Notes under the pieces: model-generated
What the model saw: the letters and a program-made list of their open reading frames with translations, nothing else
Database searches by the model: none
Told to the model about the DNA's origin: nothing
DNA from: Nitrososphaerota archaeon
GTDB taxonomy: Archaea; Thermoproteota; Nitrososphaeria; Nitrososphaerales; UBA183
Reading direction: 5' to 3'
Length of the DNA: 64,000 nucleotides
NCBI GenBank assembly: GCA_027886865.1
Contig: JAPCJR010000002.1
Location: 62,001 to 126,000, forward strand
In this document: piece by piece, positions 1 to 8,184 of the stretch
Layout: the number at the start of each line of letters is the position of its first letter
Numbering within the stretch: the first letter of the stretch is position 1
Made by a program: the position numbers and the translations under genes

Positions 1-26
1 ACGCGGTTCTTCGGCTCTTTCTCCAT
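1..26 (-). CDS. start of a gene running off the left edge (partial)
   Basis: An ATG on the minus strand at 26 opens a frame (MEKEPKNR...) that is still open at the window edge. It lies 9 bp beyond the stop of the succinate-dehydrogenase-type membrane protein, on the same strand, so it is probably the next gene of that operon. In bacterial operons with the same membrane protein the next genes are the succinate dehydrogenase flavoprotein and iron-sulfur subunits. Only eight codons are visible, so the product cannot be identified. Confidence 0.3.
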
Positions 27-35
27 CCCGCTCGC

Positions 36-728
36 CTAGAAGAGCCTGTAGTCCAGCGGGAGACCCGCCTGAAGAGCCCGGAAGTAAAGGTCGGCGAAGA
101 TTATCGTAAGGAGGCTTATCCACGCGAGCGCCTCATGGCGAGAGTTCCACCAGCTCTGTATCCCGTAGACTGACCTGCGCGCGTTCCCACCGTAGGCGCA
201 CGAGTAGCAGTCGACGTTGCCTCCGACCAGGTGCCTGAAGGAGTGGCACGAGAGCGTCCAGGCCGTCAGCAGCAGCGCGTTGGCGAGGATGACAAGGCTC
301 CCTACCCGCAGCTCGAAGACGCCTGTGTAGACCAAAGAGTGGTATAGGTCATAGTAGAAGAACGGGAGAATCGCCAGCCCCACGTAGAGGAAATATCGGT
401 GATAGTTCTCCAGCTGGAAGAAGGCGTTCCTCTCCCCGGTGTACGGGAGCTTGTGCGTCTCGCCCCTGTTCGGGTTGGCGCAGCCGAGAGGGTGATTGAA
501 GAGGTGCCTGTTGTAGTCTTTCCTGTAGGCGTAGCAGGTGAGCCTGAACAGCCCCGGAAGGGGAAGTATCAGCGCCGTCGGGCTATAGAAGGGGTCGATG
601 TACCCGTTCAACTCGGCCACGGGGAAAGTTATCACCGCCGAGATTCCTACGACGATCAGCGCCAGGAAGCTCCAGAATCTCCAGTTGACCTCGATCAGTT
701 CATACGGGAAGAGGTACTTCTTGCTCAT
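36..728 (-). CDS. membrane protein of the type linked to succinate dehydrogenase/fumarate reductase
   Basis: 230 residues with about five hydrophobic membrane segments. I see residues LTCYAYRKDYNR near 64, a YTGE...FQLENYHRYFLYVGL stretch near 96-118, and LSCHSFRHLVGG near 158. This Cys/His-rich architecture matches, from memory, the membrane protein encoded just before succinate dehydrogenase genes in actinobacteria and some other bacteria, where it probably anchors the complex or carries electrons to quinone. It is transcribed away from the SUF operon, with its own TATA-like box at 767-775. The SDH subunits themselves would lie outside the window. The family match is by motif memory only; the direct role in the complex is inference. 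Confidence 0.6.
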   Translation of the reverse strand: MSKKYLFPYELIEVNWRFWSFLALIVVGISAVITFPVAELNGYIDPFYSPTALILPLPGLFRLTCYAYRKDYNRHLFNHPLGCANPNRGETHKLPYTGERNAFFQLENYHRYFLYVGLAILPFFYYDLYHSLVYTGVFELRVGSLVILANALLLTAWTLSCHSFRHLVGGNVDCYSCAYGGNARRSVYGIQSWWNSRHEALAWISLLTIIFADLYFRALQAGLPLDYRLF

Positions 729-766
729 CCGGCTGGGGACCCTTTCAAGAAGGCAGAGACGGGTCC

Positions 767-775
767 GTAATTAAG
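767..775 (-). promoter_or_regulatory. TATA-like box for the SDH-type membrane protein
   Basis: Minus-strand CTTAATTACG-like element in the 67-bp gap between sufU and the membrane protein gene. It is about 40 bp before the ATG at 728, leaving a short leader. Confidence 0.4.
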
Positions 776-795
776 CGTAGCAACGTCGCGAGGGG

Positions 796-1206
796 TCAGT
801 GGTCTACCGGGTCGTGGAAATCTGCTCCAAGATACCCATAGACCCCTACCTTCAACACCTTCATCGACAGCAAGGCGCACTTGATGCGGGCGGGCCCCAA
901 GTCGGACGTCCCAAGCATCTTGAGTATGTCTCCCTTGGACAGCTCCTTGACCCATTCGAGCGGCTTGCCCTTGGCGAGTTCCGTGAGCATGGACGCCGAC
1001 GCCTGGCTGATAGCGCACCCCTTGCCGTAGAACCGGATGTCCTCTATCTTCTTGTCCGCGGAGACCTTAATCTGAATCTCGATATCGTCTCCGCAAAGCG
1101 GGTTCGAGTCCCTCGCCTCGATGTCGTGGGGGTCGAGCTTTCCGAAGTTCCGGGGATTCCTGTAGTAGTCCAGTATCAGCTCCCTGTAGATGTCGCTGCT
1201 GCTCAT
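796..1206 (-). CDS. sufU: SufU-type iron-sulfur assembly / sulfur relay protein
   Basis: 136 residues of the NifU N-terminal/SufU family. The three conserved cysteine sites are present: NPLCGDD near 37-41, GKGCAISQAS near 61-70 and IKCALL near 108. The Cys-Gly-Asp plus two further Cys set is the zinc/sulfur-acceptor site that takes persulfide sulfur from SufS in bacteria. The ATG overlaps the sufS stop by 4 bp (ATGA), implying translational coupling and a SufS-SufU pair. It is the last gene of the SUF operon. SufU rather than scaffold IscU is chosen from the operon context. Confidence 0.9.
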   Translation of the reverse strand: MSSSDIYRELILDYYRNPRNFGKLDPHDIEARDSNPLCGDDIEIQIKVSADKKIEDIRFYGKGCAISQASASMLTELAKGKPLEWVKELSKGDILKMLGTSDLGPARIKCALLSMKVLKVGVYGYLGADFHDPVDH

Positions 1207-2444
1207 AGGCAGAAGATCCTCCGTGCTTTTGCGAGAGCGCTCATCAGCGCGTCGACCTCGTCTCTCGAGTTATAGACGTAGAAGCTTGCCCGCGTCGCCG
1301 CCGCTATCCCGAGCGACTCTATCAATGGCTGGGCACAGTGGTGACCTGACCTGACCGCCACCCCCTCCTCGTCGAGGATCGAGGCGATGTCGTGCGGGTG
1401 GACGTCGCCGAGATTGAAGGAGACCACGCCTCCACGTTCTGACGCATCCCTGGGACCGTATACCGTGATTCCTGGCGCTGTCTCCATCTGCTCGAGGGCG
1501 TAAGAGACTAGGTCCTCCTCGTGCCGTCGGACCTTGTCCATCCCCAGCGACCCGAGGTAGTCGATCGCCGCTGCAAGGCCCACCGCCCCCTCCACGTTCT
1601 GGGTCCCCGCCTCGAACTTGTAAGGAAGGTCGTTCCACCGGGCCCCCGAAGTGTGGACCTCCCTGATCATATCGCCGCCGCTCTGAAAGGGCTGCATGTC
1701 CTGTAGCTTCTCCTTTCTGCCATACAACGCCCCTATTCCCATCGGCCCGAGCATCTTGTGGCCGGAGAACGCGAGGAAGTCACAGCCGATCGCTCGGACG
1801 TCCACTGACATGTGAGGCACAGACTGGGCCGCGTCGACCACGGTGGTCGCGCCCGAGCGCTTGGCCATTGAACAAAGCTTTGCCGCGTCGTTTATCGTCC
1901 CGAGCACGTTCGAGGACTGGGTGAACGCTACGAGCGCGGGCGACTCGTCCATCAGCTCCTCAAACTGCCCCATATCCAGCTTGCCTTCCTTCGTCAGGCC
2001 GACGAACTCGATCCTCGCCTCCTTCTCCGCCGCCAGGAGCTGCCAGGGCACGATGTTGCTGTGGTGCTCCATGATCGTAAGCACTATGAGGTCACCCTTC
2101 TTCACGTGCGGGACCCCCCAGCCAAACCTGACTAGGTTCAGAGATTCCGTCGCCCCTCTGGTGAAGATGACCTCCTCGAAGGCCTCCGCGTTGATGAACT
2201 TGCCCACTTTGCGCCGGGAGTCGTCGAACGCTTCCGTCGCCTCGATGCTGAGCTGGTGCACGCCCCTGTGGGGGTTCGCGTTATGCTTGGAATAGTAGTC
2301 GCTGATCGCTTTGATGACAGAGCGGGGCTTCTGCGTGGTCGCCGCGTTGTCGAGATACACGAGCTTCTTTCCGTGGACCCGTCTCTTCAGTATCGGGAAG
2401 TCCGCCCGGATGCTCTCCACATCTAGCGACTGCGACTTCAGCAA
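1203..2444 (-). CDS. sufS: SufS-type group II cysteine desulfurase
   Basis: 413 residues, full length for the PLP-dependent SufS/CsdA family. It removes sulfur from L-cysteine as an enzyme-bound persulfide. Visible features are the N-terminal YLDNAATTQKP motif near 30, the PLP lysine in FSGHKMLGP near 226-233, and the catalytic cysteine in the RSGHHCAQP loop near 372. The start is a TTG 17 bp after the Rieske stop; the frame has strong similarity from FPILKRRVHGKKLVYLDNAA onward. The stop overlaps sufU. The operon supplies the whole sulfur-to-cluster route. Confidence 0.93.
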   Translation of the reverse strand: MLKSQSLDVESIRADFPILKRRVHGKKLVYLDNAATTQKPRSVIKAISDYYSKHNANPHRGVHQLSIEATEAFDDSRRKVGKFINAEAFEEVIFTRGATESLNLVRFGWGVPHVKKGDLIVLTIMEHHSNIVPWQLLAAEKEARIEFVGLTKEGKLDMGQFEELMDESPALVAFTQSSNVLGTINDAAKLCSMAKRSGATTVVDAAQSVPHMSVDVRAIGCDFLAFSGHKMLGPMGIGALYGRKEKLQDMQPFQSGGDMIREVHTSGARWNDLPYKFEAGTQNVEGAVGLAAAIDYLGSLGMDKVRRHEEDLVSYALEQMETAPGITVYGPRDASERGGVVSFNLGDVHPHDIASILDEEGVAVRSGHHCAQPLIESLGIAAATRASFYVYNSRDEVDALMSALAKARRIFCL

Positions 2445-2461
2445 AGGTGGCCACCCATCAG

Positions 2462-2779
2462 CTAAACCTCTACAAAAACCGTGTCTCCGTCTATTTTAAC
2501 GTTAAACACCTTCAGCGGCAGCTCGGCAGGAGGGTTGTAGACCTCACCCGTCCTAAGGTCGAACTGTGAGAGGTGCAGGGGGCAGACCACGGCGTCGTCG
2601 AGCACTATCCCATCGACCAGCTCGTACTCTTCGTGGGTGCAGATACCGCTCACCGCATGGATCTCTCCGTCGATGTTCGACAGGAGGAGTTTGGTCCCGG
2701 CCACCTCGACCCCGACCATTCCTCCCGCCGGGACCTTCGAGACGGGCACCGCGGGGAAGAACTGGGTCGCGTCGGTCAC
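2462..2779 (-). CDS. Rieske-type [2Fe-2S] ferredoxin inside the SUF operon
   Basis: 105 residues. The two halves of the Rieske cluster site are present: ICTHEE near 44-48 (Cys-x-His) and VVCPLHLSQFD near 63-71 (Cys-x-x-His). The start is a GTG whose last two bases overlap the sufD TGA stop (GTGA), a coupled start; a longer frame upstream would run into sufD. Small Rieske ferredoxins of this kind are annotated inside actinobacterial suf operons, where they may feed electrons to cluster assembly, but the role is not settled. Neighbours are sufD upstream and sufS downstream. Confidence 0.88.
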   Translation of the reverse strand: MTDATQFFPAVPVSKVPAGGMVGVEVAGTKLLLSNIDGEIHAVSGICTHEEYELVDGIVLDDAVVCPLHLSQFDLRTGEVYNPPAELPLKVFNVKIDGDTVFVEV

Positions 2780-4191
2780 GCCCTGTACTTGTAGTGCCTT
2801 TCGAAGACGTCGCTGCCGTGTTTGACCTCGACGGGCGCCTCGCCGGTTATCGCCATGAGCGTCTCTCTGTCTATCAGCCGCCTTCGTTCTCCTTTCCACT
2901 TGCCCTCGATGATGAACTTGGCGCCTTCGCGTGCCATCTCTACCGGGATGCGCGAGATCACGGGCTCGAAGAAACCGATCACGATCATCTTCTTGGCATC
3001 GTCACGGGAGAGTCCGCGCGCCATCAGGTAGAAGACCTGCTCCTCGTCCACCTGGGCGACCGACGCCGAATGGGTGGCCTTCACTTCGTTCGTGTCGATG
3101 TCCAGGCCGGGTATGCCGTCGGACCGGGCACCTTTGTCGAGGAGCATCGCGTGGTGTGCGAGGTAGGAGCTGGCGTTCTTGGCGCTGTGCGTGATCTTGA
3201 TCATCCCCTTGAATATCGACTGGGATTCGTCCTTGAGCACTCCCCGCGCGTGCAGCGCCGCGGTGGTGTCGGGCGAGTTGTGGAGCAGGTTCGACTCCAG
3301 GTCGAAGCGCTGCTTCCCGTTGCAGAAGAAGACCTCGAACCCCTCGACGTTGGCCCCGCGACCGTTGAGGTCGAAGTTCAGACGGGACCGCGTTATCTGC
3401 GAGCCGAGCAGGATGGACGTGACGATCACGTGCGAGTCCTTCGCCGCGCCCACCTCCTTGTTAGAGAGGAAGGTCGCGTTGCCGTCGAGGAGCTGCAGGC
3501 TGCTTGCGTCGACGTGTGAGGATGCGCCGGCCCTAACCTCGAGGACCGAACTCGTCAGGTACGGCTTCTCGCTGCTGCTCGTGTAGAGCTCCTCCAGGAA
3601 GTTGAGCTTCGAAGCATCCTCTGCGTGGATGATCGTCTGGTCTATGATGCTGGTCCCGGGGTTCTTGACCAGCAGGATCTTCCTCAGTGGCGAGCTAATC
3701 TCGACGCCGCGCGGGACGTGGATGAAGGTCCCGCCGTTGAAGAAGGCGTTGTTGAACGCGGCGTATTTCTCGCCGCTCGACTTGACCAGTTTATCCTGGA
3801 AGAGAGCCCGCAGTAGGTCTTCCTTCTTGGAGACCGCCTCATGGATGCTGAGGACCTCCAGCCCGCTCGACGAAAGCGTCTCGTCCAGGTCTACGTGGAT
3901 CGTCGCAGAGTTGCCCTGCAGGATGACGTTGGTCTCCTTTCCCGTCAGGTAGCCCTCGAAGTGCGAGCGCAGGTCGACCTTGTCCATGGGAGGGGCGACG
4001 GAGAATTGCGCCGGGTCGAACTGCGAGATGCCCGTGTACTTTGTGTAGAGAGGGGATATCTCTAGCGGAAGCCTGAGGAACTCATTGAGAGACTCGGTCC
4101 TGAACTTTCTGAGCCATTCGGGCTCGCCTAAGGCAGAGGATATGGCGGCGACTCTTTCCTCGGTGAACGCGCCCACTGATTGCTGGGCCAT
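2776..4191 (-). CDS. sufD: SufD-type FeS scaffold subunit
   Basis: 471 residues of the SufB/SufD beta-helix family. With SufB and the ATPase SufC it forms the SufBC2D scaffold on which clusters are built. The C-terminal third carries the family signature, including a THSASVAQVDEEQVFYLMAR stretch near 396-415 and the GFFEPV helix after it. It is assigned SufD rather than SufB because the SufB-type gene precedes it and is better conserved. The ATG is 24 bp after the sufB stop and the TGA overlaps the Rieske GTG. Nothing is truncated. Confidence 0.9.
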   Translation of the reverse strand: MAQQSVGAFTEERVAAISSALGEPEWLRKFRTESLNEFLRLPLEISPLYTKYTGISQFDPAQFSVAPPMDKVDLRSHFEGYLTGKETNVILQGNSATIHVDLDETLSSSGLEVLSIHEAVSKKEDLLRALFQDKLVKSSGEKYAAFNNAFFNGGTFIHVPRGVEISSPLRKILLVKNPGTSIIDQTIIHAEDASKLNFLEELYTSSSEKPYLTSSVLEVRAGASSHVDASSLQLLDGNATFLSNKEVGAAKDSHVIVTSILLGSQITRSRLNFDLNGRGANVEGFEVFFCNGKQRFDLESNLLHNSPDTTAALHARGVLKDESQSIFKGMIKITHSAKNASSYLAHHAMLLDKGARSDGIPGLDIDTNEVKATHSASVAQVDEEQVFYLMARGLSRDDAKKMIVIGFFEPVISRIPVEMAREGAKFIIEGKWKGERRRLIDRETLMAITGEAPVEVKHGSDVFERHYKYRA

Positions 4192-4215
4192 CGGAACACC
4201 TAGTCTCAGTGCCGC

Positions 4216-5622
4216 TTAGCCGACGGCGCCGGTCATCTCGAGCGCCATCAGACGGTTGAGCTCGATCGCGTAGGTCATGGGAAGCTCCTTGGTGAAGGGC
4301 TCCACGAACCCGTTTACTATCATGCTGAGCGCGTCCCTCTCGCTGATCCCTCTCGCCATCAGGTAGAACAGCTGGTCCTCGCCGACCTTGCCGACGCTAG
4401 CCTCATGGGTCACCGTGGCGTCTTCCGCCATCACTTCCATGTAGGGGAAGGTGGATGTCTTGGAACGCTCGTCCAGCAACAGCGCGTCGCACCTCACCGT
4501 CGACTTTACGTTGTGCGCGCCCCTCGCGATGTGCAATAGCCCACGGTAGATCGCTATGCCCCCGTCCTTGGAGACCGACTTTGAGATGATCTTCGAGGAA
4601 GTGTCGGAGGCTAGGTGCACCACCTTTCCTCCCGTATCCTGTATCTGGTTGGCACCGGCGTAGGCCATCGAGAGTATCTCAGCGCTGGCCCTCTTTCCTA
4701 GGAGATAGATCGACGGATACTTCATGTTCCTGCCAGAGCCAACCTCGCCGTTCAGCCACGTGACGCTGGCGTCCTCGTAAGCGTGGGCCCGCTTGGTGAC
4801 CAGGTTGTAGACGTTCTTGCTCCAGTTCTGGATCGTGATGTATCTGATCTTGGCGCCCTTCATCGCGGAGAGCTCGACCACCGCCGCGTGCAGCATCGAC
4901 TTTTGATACATGGCGGCGGTGCAGCCTTCGATGTAGTGGACCTCGCTGTTCGGCTCTGCCACGATGAGCGTCCTTTCGAACTGTCCCATCCCCTGGGCAT
5001 TGATCCTGAAGTAAGATTGGAGCGGCATCGCTATCTTCACCCCTTCCGGGACGTAGATGAACGGGCCGTCGCTCCAGACCGCGCTGTTGAGCGCGGCGAA
5101 CTTGTTGTCACTGGGAGGCACTATCTTGCCGAGGTGCTTCTTGATGAGGTCCGGATACTCTTTGACCGCGTTCCCGACACTCGTGAAGATGACGCCCTGC
5201 TGCTGGAGGTCCTTCTGCAGGCTGTTGTACACTTCCTGACTCTCATAGATCGCACCGACGCCCGCGAGGAACTTGCGCTCAGCCTCCGGGATGCCGAGCT
5301 TCTCGAAGGTGTTCCTGATTTCGATCGGGACGTCTTCCCACTTCTTGGCGGTCTCCTTGGCGGGCTGTGCGTAATAGTAGAAATCTTCGAAATGAATCGG
5401 CGACAGGTCGACGCCCCACGTGGGGACGGGCTTTGCCAGGAAGCTCTTCAGGGCTCTGAGCCGGAAATCCTCCATCCATGCAGGCTCATCGCGTAGGCGG
5501 GAAATCTCCTTCACGACTTCCTCGTTGATTCCCTTCACGCTCTTGTCGAGGTAGCTAGTAGAGTCAGCAAAACCATATTTGGACTTGTAATCGTCGGTTA
5601 CAATTTCAGCTGCGGAGGTCAT
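4216..5622 (-). CDS. sufB: SufB FeS scaffold subunit
   Basis: 468 residues, the usual SufB length. The C-terminal core matches SufB closely: EGCTAAMYQKSMLHAAVVEL near 235-254, the TSKIISKSVSKDGG segment, VRCDALLLD near 376 and THEASVGKVGEDQLFYLMAR near 406-425. SufB carries the persulfide tunnel and cluster ligands of the SufBC2D complex. An A/T-rich TATA-like box at 5651-5660, inside the short gap after sufC, can give sufB its own promoter in addition to read-through from sufC. Confidence 0.95.
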   Translation of the reverse strand: MTSAAEIVTDDYKSKYGFADSTSYLDKSVKGINEEVVKEISRLRDEPAWMEDFRLRALKSFLAKPVPTWGVDLSPIHFEDFYYYAQPAKETAKKWEDVPIEIRNTFEKLGIPEAERKFLAGVGAIYESQEVYNSLQKDLQQQGVIFTSVGNAVKEYPDLIKKHLGKIVPPSDNKFAALNSAVWSDGPFIYVPEGVKIAMPLQSYFRINAQGMGQFERTLIVAEPNSEVHYIEGCTAAMYQKSMLHAAVVELSAMKGAKIRYITIQNWSKNVYNLVTKRAHAYEDASVTWLNGEVGSGRNMKYPSIYLLGKRASAEILSMAYAGANQIQDTGGKVVHLASDTSSKIISKSVSKDGGIAIYRGLLHIARGAHNVKSTVRCDALLLDERSKTSTFPYMEVMAEDATVTHEASVGKVGEDQLFYLMARGISERDALSMIVNGFVEPFTKELPMTYAIELNRLMALEMTGAVG

Positions 5623-5650
5623 TATAGCTCACATTATTACTTATGTTATA

Positions 5651-5660
5651 CTATAAAAGC
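5651..5660 (-). promoter_or_regulatory. sufB: TATA box for sufB
   Basis: Minus-strand GCTTTTATAG, centred about 33 bp before the sufB ATG at 5622. It lies in the 40-bp gap between sufC and sufB and would allow sufBD-Rieske-sufSU to be transcribed independently of sufC. Confidence 0.6.
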
Positions 5661-5662
5661 CT

Positions 5663-6427
5663 TCAGGCCACGGCCCCCGTCTGCTCCTTGAGCCATCCGT
5701 AACCTTCCTTTTCGAGCTTCAGAGAGAGGTCTTCTCCGCCGGACGCGATGATCTTCCCCTCGTAGAGGACGTGGACATAGTTTGGCTTGATGTACTTCAA
5801 GATGCGCTGGTAGTGGGTGATCAACAGCACCCCGAGGTCTGACCCGGCTATCTTGCTGACCCCTTCTGCGACCGTCTTCAGTGCGTCGATGTCCAGCCCG
5901 GAATCGGTCTCGTCCAGGACGGCGAACTTGGGACGGAGCAACGCCAGCTGGAGTATCTCTGCGCGCTTCTTCTCCCCTCCCGAGAAGCCTTCGTTCAGAT
6001 AGCGGTTCATGAACGACTCGTCGACGCCGAGCAGCTTCATCTTCTCGTTCATCGCCTCCCTGAAATCGAAGAGCGTCGGCGCCTGATTCTTCTCGTCCGT
6101 GTGGACCGAGTTGTACGCAGCCCTGAGGAACGAGAACATCGTCACTCCCGGGACCGTGACCGGATACTGGAACGCAAGGAACAGCCCGGACTTCGCCCTC
6201 TTGTCGGGCGGGTAGGCCACCACACTCTGCCCGTCTATCAGGATGTCACCCTTCGTGACCTTATACTTCGGGTGTCCCAGCAGCGTGTAGGCCAGCGTGC
6301 TCTTCCCAGACCCGTTGGGGCCCATCAGAGCGTGAACCTCCCCCTGATTGATAGTGAGGTTCACTCCCTTCAAAATTTCCTTACCTTCTACCGACGCGTG
6401 AAGATCCCTAATCTCTAAGGTTGCCAT
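5663..6427 (-). CDS. sufC: SufC ABC-type ATPase of the SUF scaffold
   Basis: 254 residues from the ATG at 6427; a further in-frame ATG 18 bp upstream is less likely because the family consensus begins ATLEIRDLHASVEGKEIL. Walker A GPNGSGKST is near 37-45, the ABC signature FSGGEKKRAEILQ near 144-156 and Walker B FAVLDETDSGLDID near 163-176; the switch His is in LLITHYQRIL near 204. SufC drives conformational change of SufB-SufD. It is first in the SUF operon, unlike E. coli where it follows SufB. Confidence 0.95.
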   Translation of the reverse strand: MATLEIRDLHASVEGKEILKGVNLTINQGEVHALMGPNGSGKSTLAYTLLGHPKYKVTKGDILIDGQSVVAYPPDKRAKSGLFLAFQYPVTVPGVTMFSFLRAAYNSVHTDEKNQAPTLFDFREAMNEKMKLLGVDESFMNRYLNEGFSGGEKKRAEILQLALLRPKFAVLDETDSGLDIDALKTVAEGVSKIAGSDLGVLLITHYQRILKYIKPNYVHVLYEGKIIASGGEDLSLKLEKEGYGWLKEQTGAVA

Positions 6428-6456
6428 GTGCCGCTTCGAGCGCACGGGAGTCCGTA

Positions 6457-6466
6457 ATTATTTAAA
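6457..6466 (-). promoter_or_regulatory. sufC: TATA box for sufC and the SUF operon
   Basis: Minus-strand TTTAAATAAT about 35 bp before the sufC ATG. It lies back to back with the TATA-like TTATAAAAG at 6480-6488 that serves the divergent unknown gene, so the two promoters share about 100 bp of regulatory DNA. Confidence 0.6.
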
Positions 6467-6527
6467 CCTATAACCATAGTTATAAAAGCAGAAAAATGAA
6501 CGAAGGAATAATTTCATAGGAATAAAA

Positions 6528-6914
6528 GTGACAACACGAATTAAATATCCAGCGACTGCCGTGACCCACATGACAGGGTACACCGCTCCGAACATCCCAG
6601 CTGACGAGGTGACGCCACTACTTGTTAGAGACGAGCTGCTCAAGTGCTTCGAGAGCGCCAACAAGGAGTTCATGGAGGTACTGCACCAGCCCGCCACGGA
6701 CGCGGCGATCAAGGCTCAGGTGCAGCAGTTCGTGACCGGCGTGTTCCAGAATTGCGGCGCGAGTTTCGACAACCCGACGAAGACGGGCATCGTCACGGCG
6801 ATTGGTCAGTGCAAGACGAACGCGGAAGCGATGATGGGGCCCGCGGGTGCCAGCATAATAGGACACCACTACGCCGAGATGATCAAGCTCGTGGACAAGC
6901 TGCCTGACAGCTAG
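6528..6914 (+). CDS. conserved-looking unknown protein, divergent from the SUF operon
   Basis: 128 residues from a GTG; I do not recognise the family. The sequence is mostly helical, without signal peptide or membrane segment, and has three cysteines (about C40, C76, C95) and a His-His pair near 111. A TATA-like TTATAAAAG at 6480-6488 fits transcription starting shortly before the GTG. An ATG at 6494 gives only an eight-codon frame and is not the start. Position opposite sufC suggests a link to iron-sulfur or redox control, but nothing in the sequence proves this. Confidence 0.6.
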   Translation: MTTRIKYPATAVTHMTGYTAPNIPADEVTPLLVRDELLKCFESANKEFMEVLHQPATDAAIKAQVQQFVTGVFQNCGASFDNPTKTGIVTAIGQCKTNAEAMMGPAGASIIGHHYAEMIKLVDKLPDS

Positions 6915-6925
6915 GTAGCCACAGT

Positions 6926-7402
6926 TCAGACGCAGAACTGGGCCAACTTTGCAGCCACCGCTTCCAGGAACTCCCTGTCGAACGATGAGTGCGCGTTGAG
7001 TTCGTCGCTGTCGATGTCGATCTCTCCGACTATCTTCCCCGCGTACTGAATAGGGACGACGATCTCGGATTTCGTGTTGACGAAGCACTGAAGGTAACGC
7101 GGGTCCTTGCTCACGTCGGACACTATCTCGGTCCTGCCTGACTTGGCCGCGAACCCGCACACACCCTTCCCGATGGGTATCGTCGTGTGAATCGTAGCCG
7201 CCGGCCCCGACCATGAGTCCAGGCGCAGGTCGTTTCCTTTTACCAGATATACGCCCACCCAGGTGTAGTTGGGGACCGAATTCAGGAGCTTGACGACCTT
7301 CTGCCGCACCTCAGAAGGCTTGGGCGTGGAAGAAGCGATCGACTCAACCTGGGCCAGCAGCTCCTTGGCCTTCTCCCGGTTCATCCGCGGGGACGTGCTC
7401 AT
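6926..7402 (-). CDS. msrC: GAF-domain free methionine-(R)-sulfoxide reductase-like protein
   Basis: 158 residues starting at the ATG one base after the aquaporin stop. The GAF fold is recognisable: YTWVGVYLVKG near 49-59, IPIGKGVCGFAA near 77-88 and KSEIVVPIQY near 115-124. fRMsr enzymes (YebR/MsrC) reduce free methionine-R-sulfoxide using cysteines at the VCG position and one ahead of the SEIVVP strand; both equivalents are seen here (VCG and LQCF). This supports a repair enzyme rather than a GAF sensor. It probably shares a transcript with the aquaporin gene. Confidence 0.78.
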   Translation of the reverse strand: MSTSPRMNREKAKELLAQVESIASSTPKPSEVRQKVVKLLNSVPNYTWVGVYLVKGNDLRLDSWSGPAATIHTTIPIGKGVCGFAAKSGRTEIVSDVSKDPRYLQCFVNTKSEIVVPIQYAGKIVGEIDIDSDELNAHSSFDREFLEAVAAKLAQFCV

Positions 7403-7403
7403 C

Positions 7404-8120
7404 TCATCTCTCCCCTCTGAAGATGGCCTTGAAGAGCATTGCAGCCACCAAACCACCGAGGATGGGCCCGACCACGTACAGCCAGTACCACGATATCGGG
7501 GTCGTACTGAAGACGAGCGACACGATGGCAGGTCCGAAGCTCCTTGCCGGGTTCAGGGACGCTCCCGATATTGCTCCGAGGGACCAGATCACGGCAGCGA
7601 TCGAAAGCCCAATCGACGAAGCGCTCCAAGGCAGGTTGTTAGACTTGTCCGTCGAGCCGAGGACCGTCATGACCAGAATCATTGTACCCACGATCTCGGC
7701 AAGGAGCGAGGCGAAGACCGGAAAGGGCAGGTTGAGGTTGGGGAGCGTGCTTCCGAGGTCCGCCGACTTGGCGGCGTCTATGCCGACCATCCCGAACTGC
7801 ACGATGGCGGCGATGACGGCGCCCACGAGCTGAGCCGCGATGTACGGTGCTATCCGGCTCTTCGGGAACTTGCCCGCCGCGGAGAGCCCGATCGTGACGG
7901 CGGGGTTGAAGTGGGCCCCGGAGACCTGAGCCACTGTGGCTATCCCGATGAGAATCGCCACCCCGTGCGCGAGCCCTATGAAACCAAGACCGAGGCCGGC
8001 GCCGCCTGGAAAGAGGTTGTGATAGTTGGCAACGATCGTTATCGCCGTGGGCCCCAGAAGAGTCAGCACGAATGTGCCGTACGCCTCAGCGATAAGGGCG
8101 CTCGAAAGTGGCCGCTCCAT
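7404..8120 (-). CDS. aquaporin / MIP-family channel
   Basis: 238 residues with six membrane segments and both NPA half-helices: AHFNPAVTIG near 68-77 and ASLNPARSFGP near 190-200. These motifs form the pore of water or small-neutral-solute channels in the cell membrane. A TATA-like GCATTTAAATATC at 8151-8163 precedes the ATG. The downstream gene is a sulfoxide reductase-like protein one base away, so the pair may act in osmotic or oxidative stress; peroxide transport is a possibility but not shown. Confidence 0.92.
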   Translation of the reverse strand: MERPLSSALIAEAYGTFVLTLLGPTAITIVANYHNLFPGGAGLGLGFIGLAHGVAILIGIATVAQVSGAHFNPAVTIGLSAAGKFPKSRIAPYIAAQLVGAVIAAIVQFGMVGIDAAKSADLGSTLPNLNLPFPVFASLLAEIVGTMILVMTVLGSTDKSNNLPWSASSIGLSIAAVIWSLGAISGASLNPARSFGPAIVSLVFSTTPISWYWLYVVGPILGGLVAAMLFKAIFRGER

Positions 8121-8184
8121 GAAAATTTTCCGTGCGCCTCCGACCTCGCTCGATATTTAAATGCTGACGGGGGCCGCCATCCAC

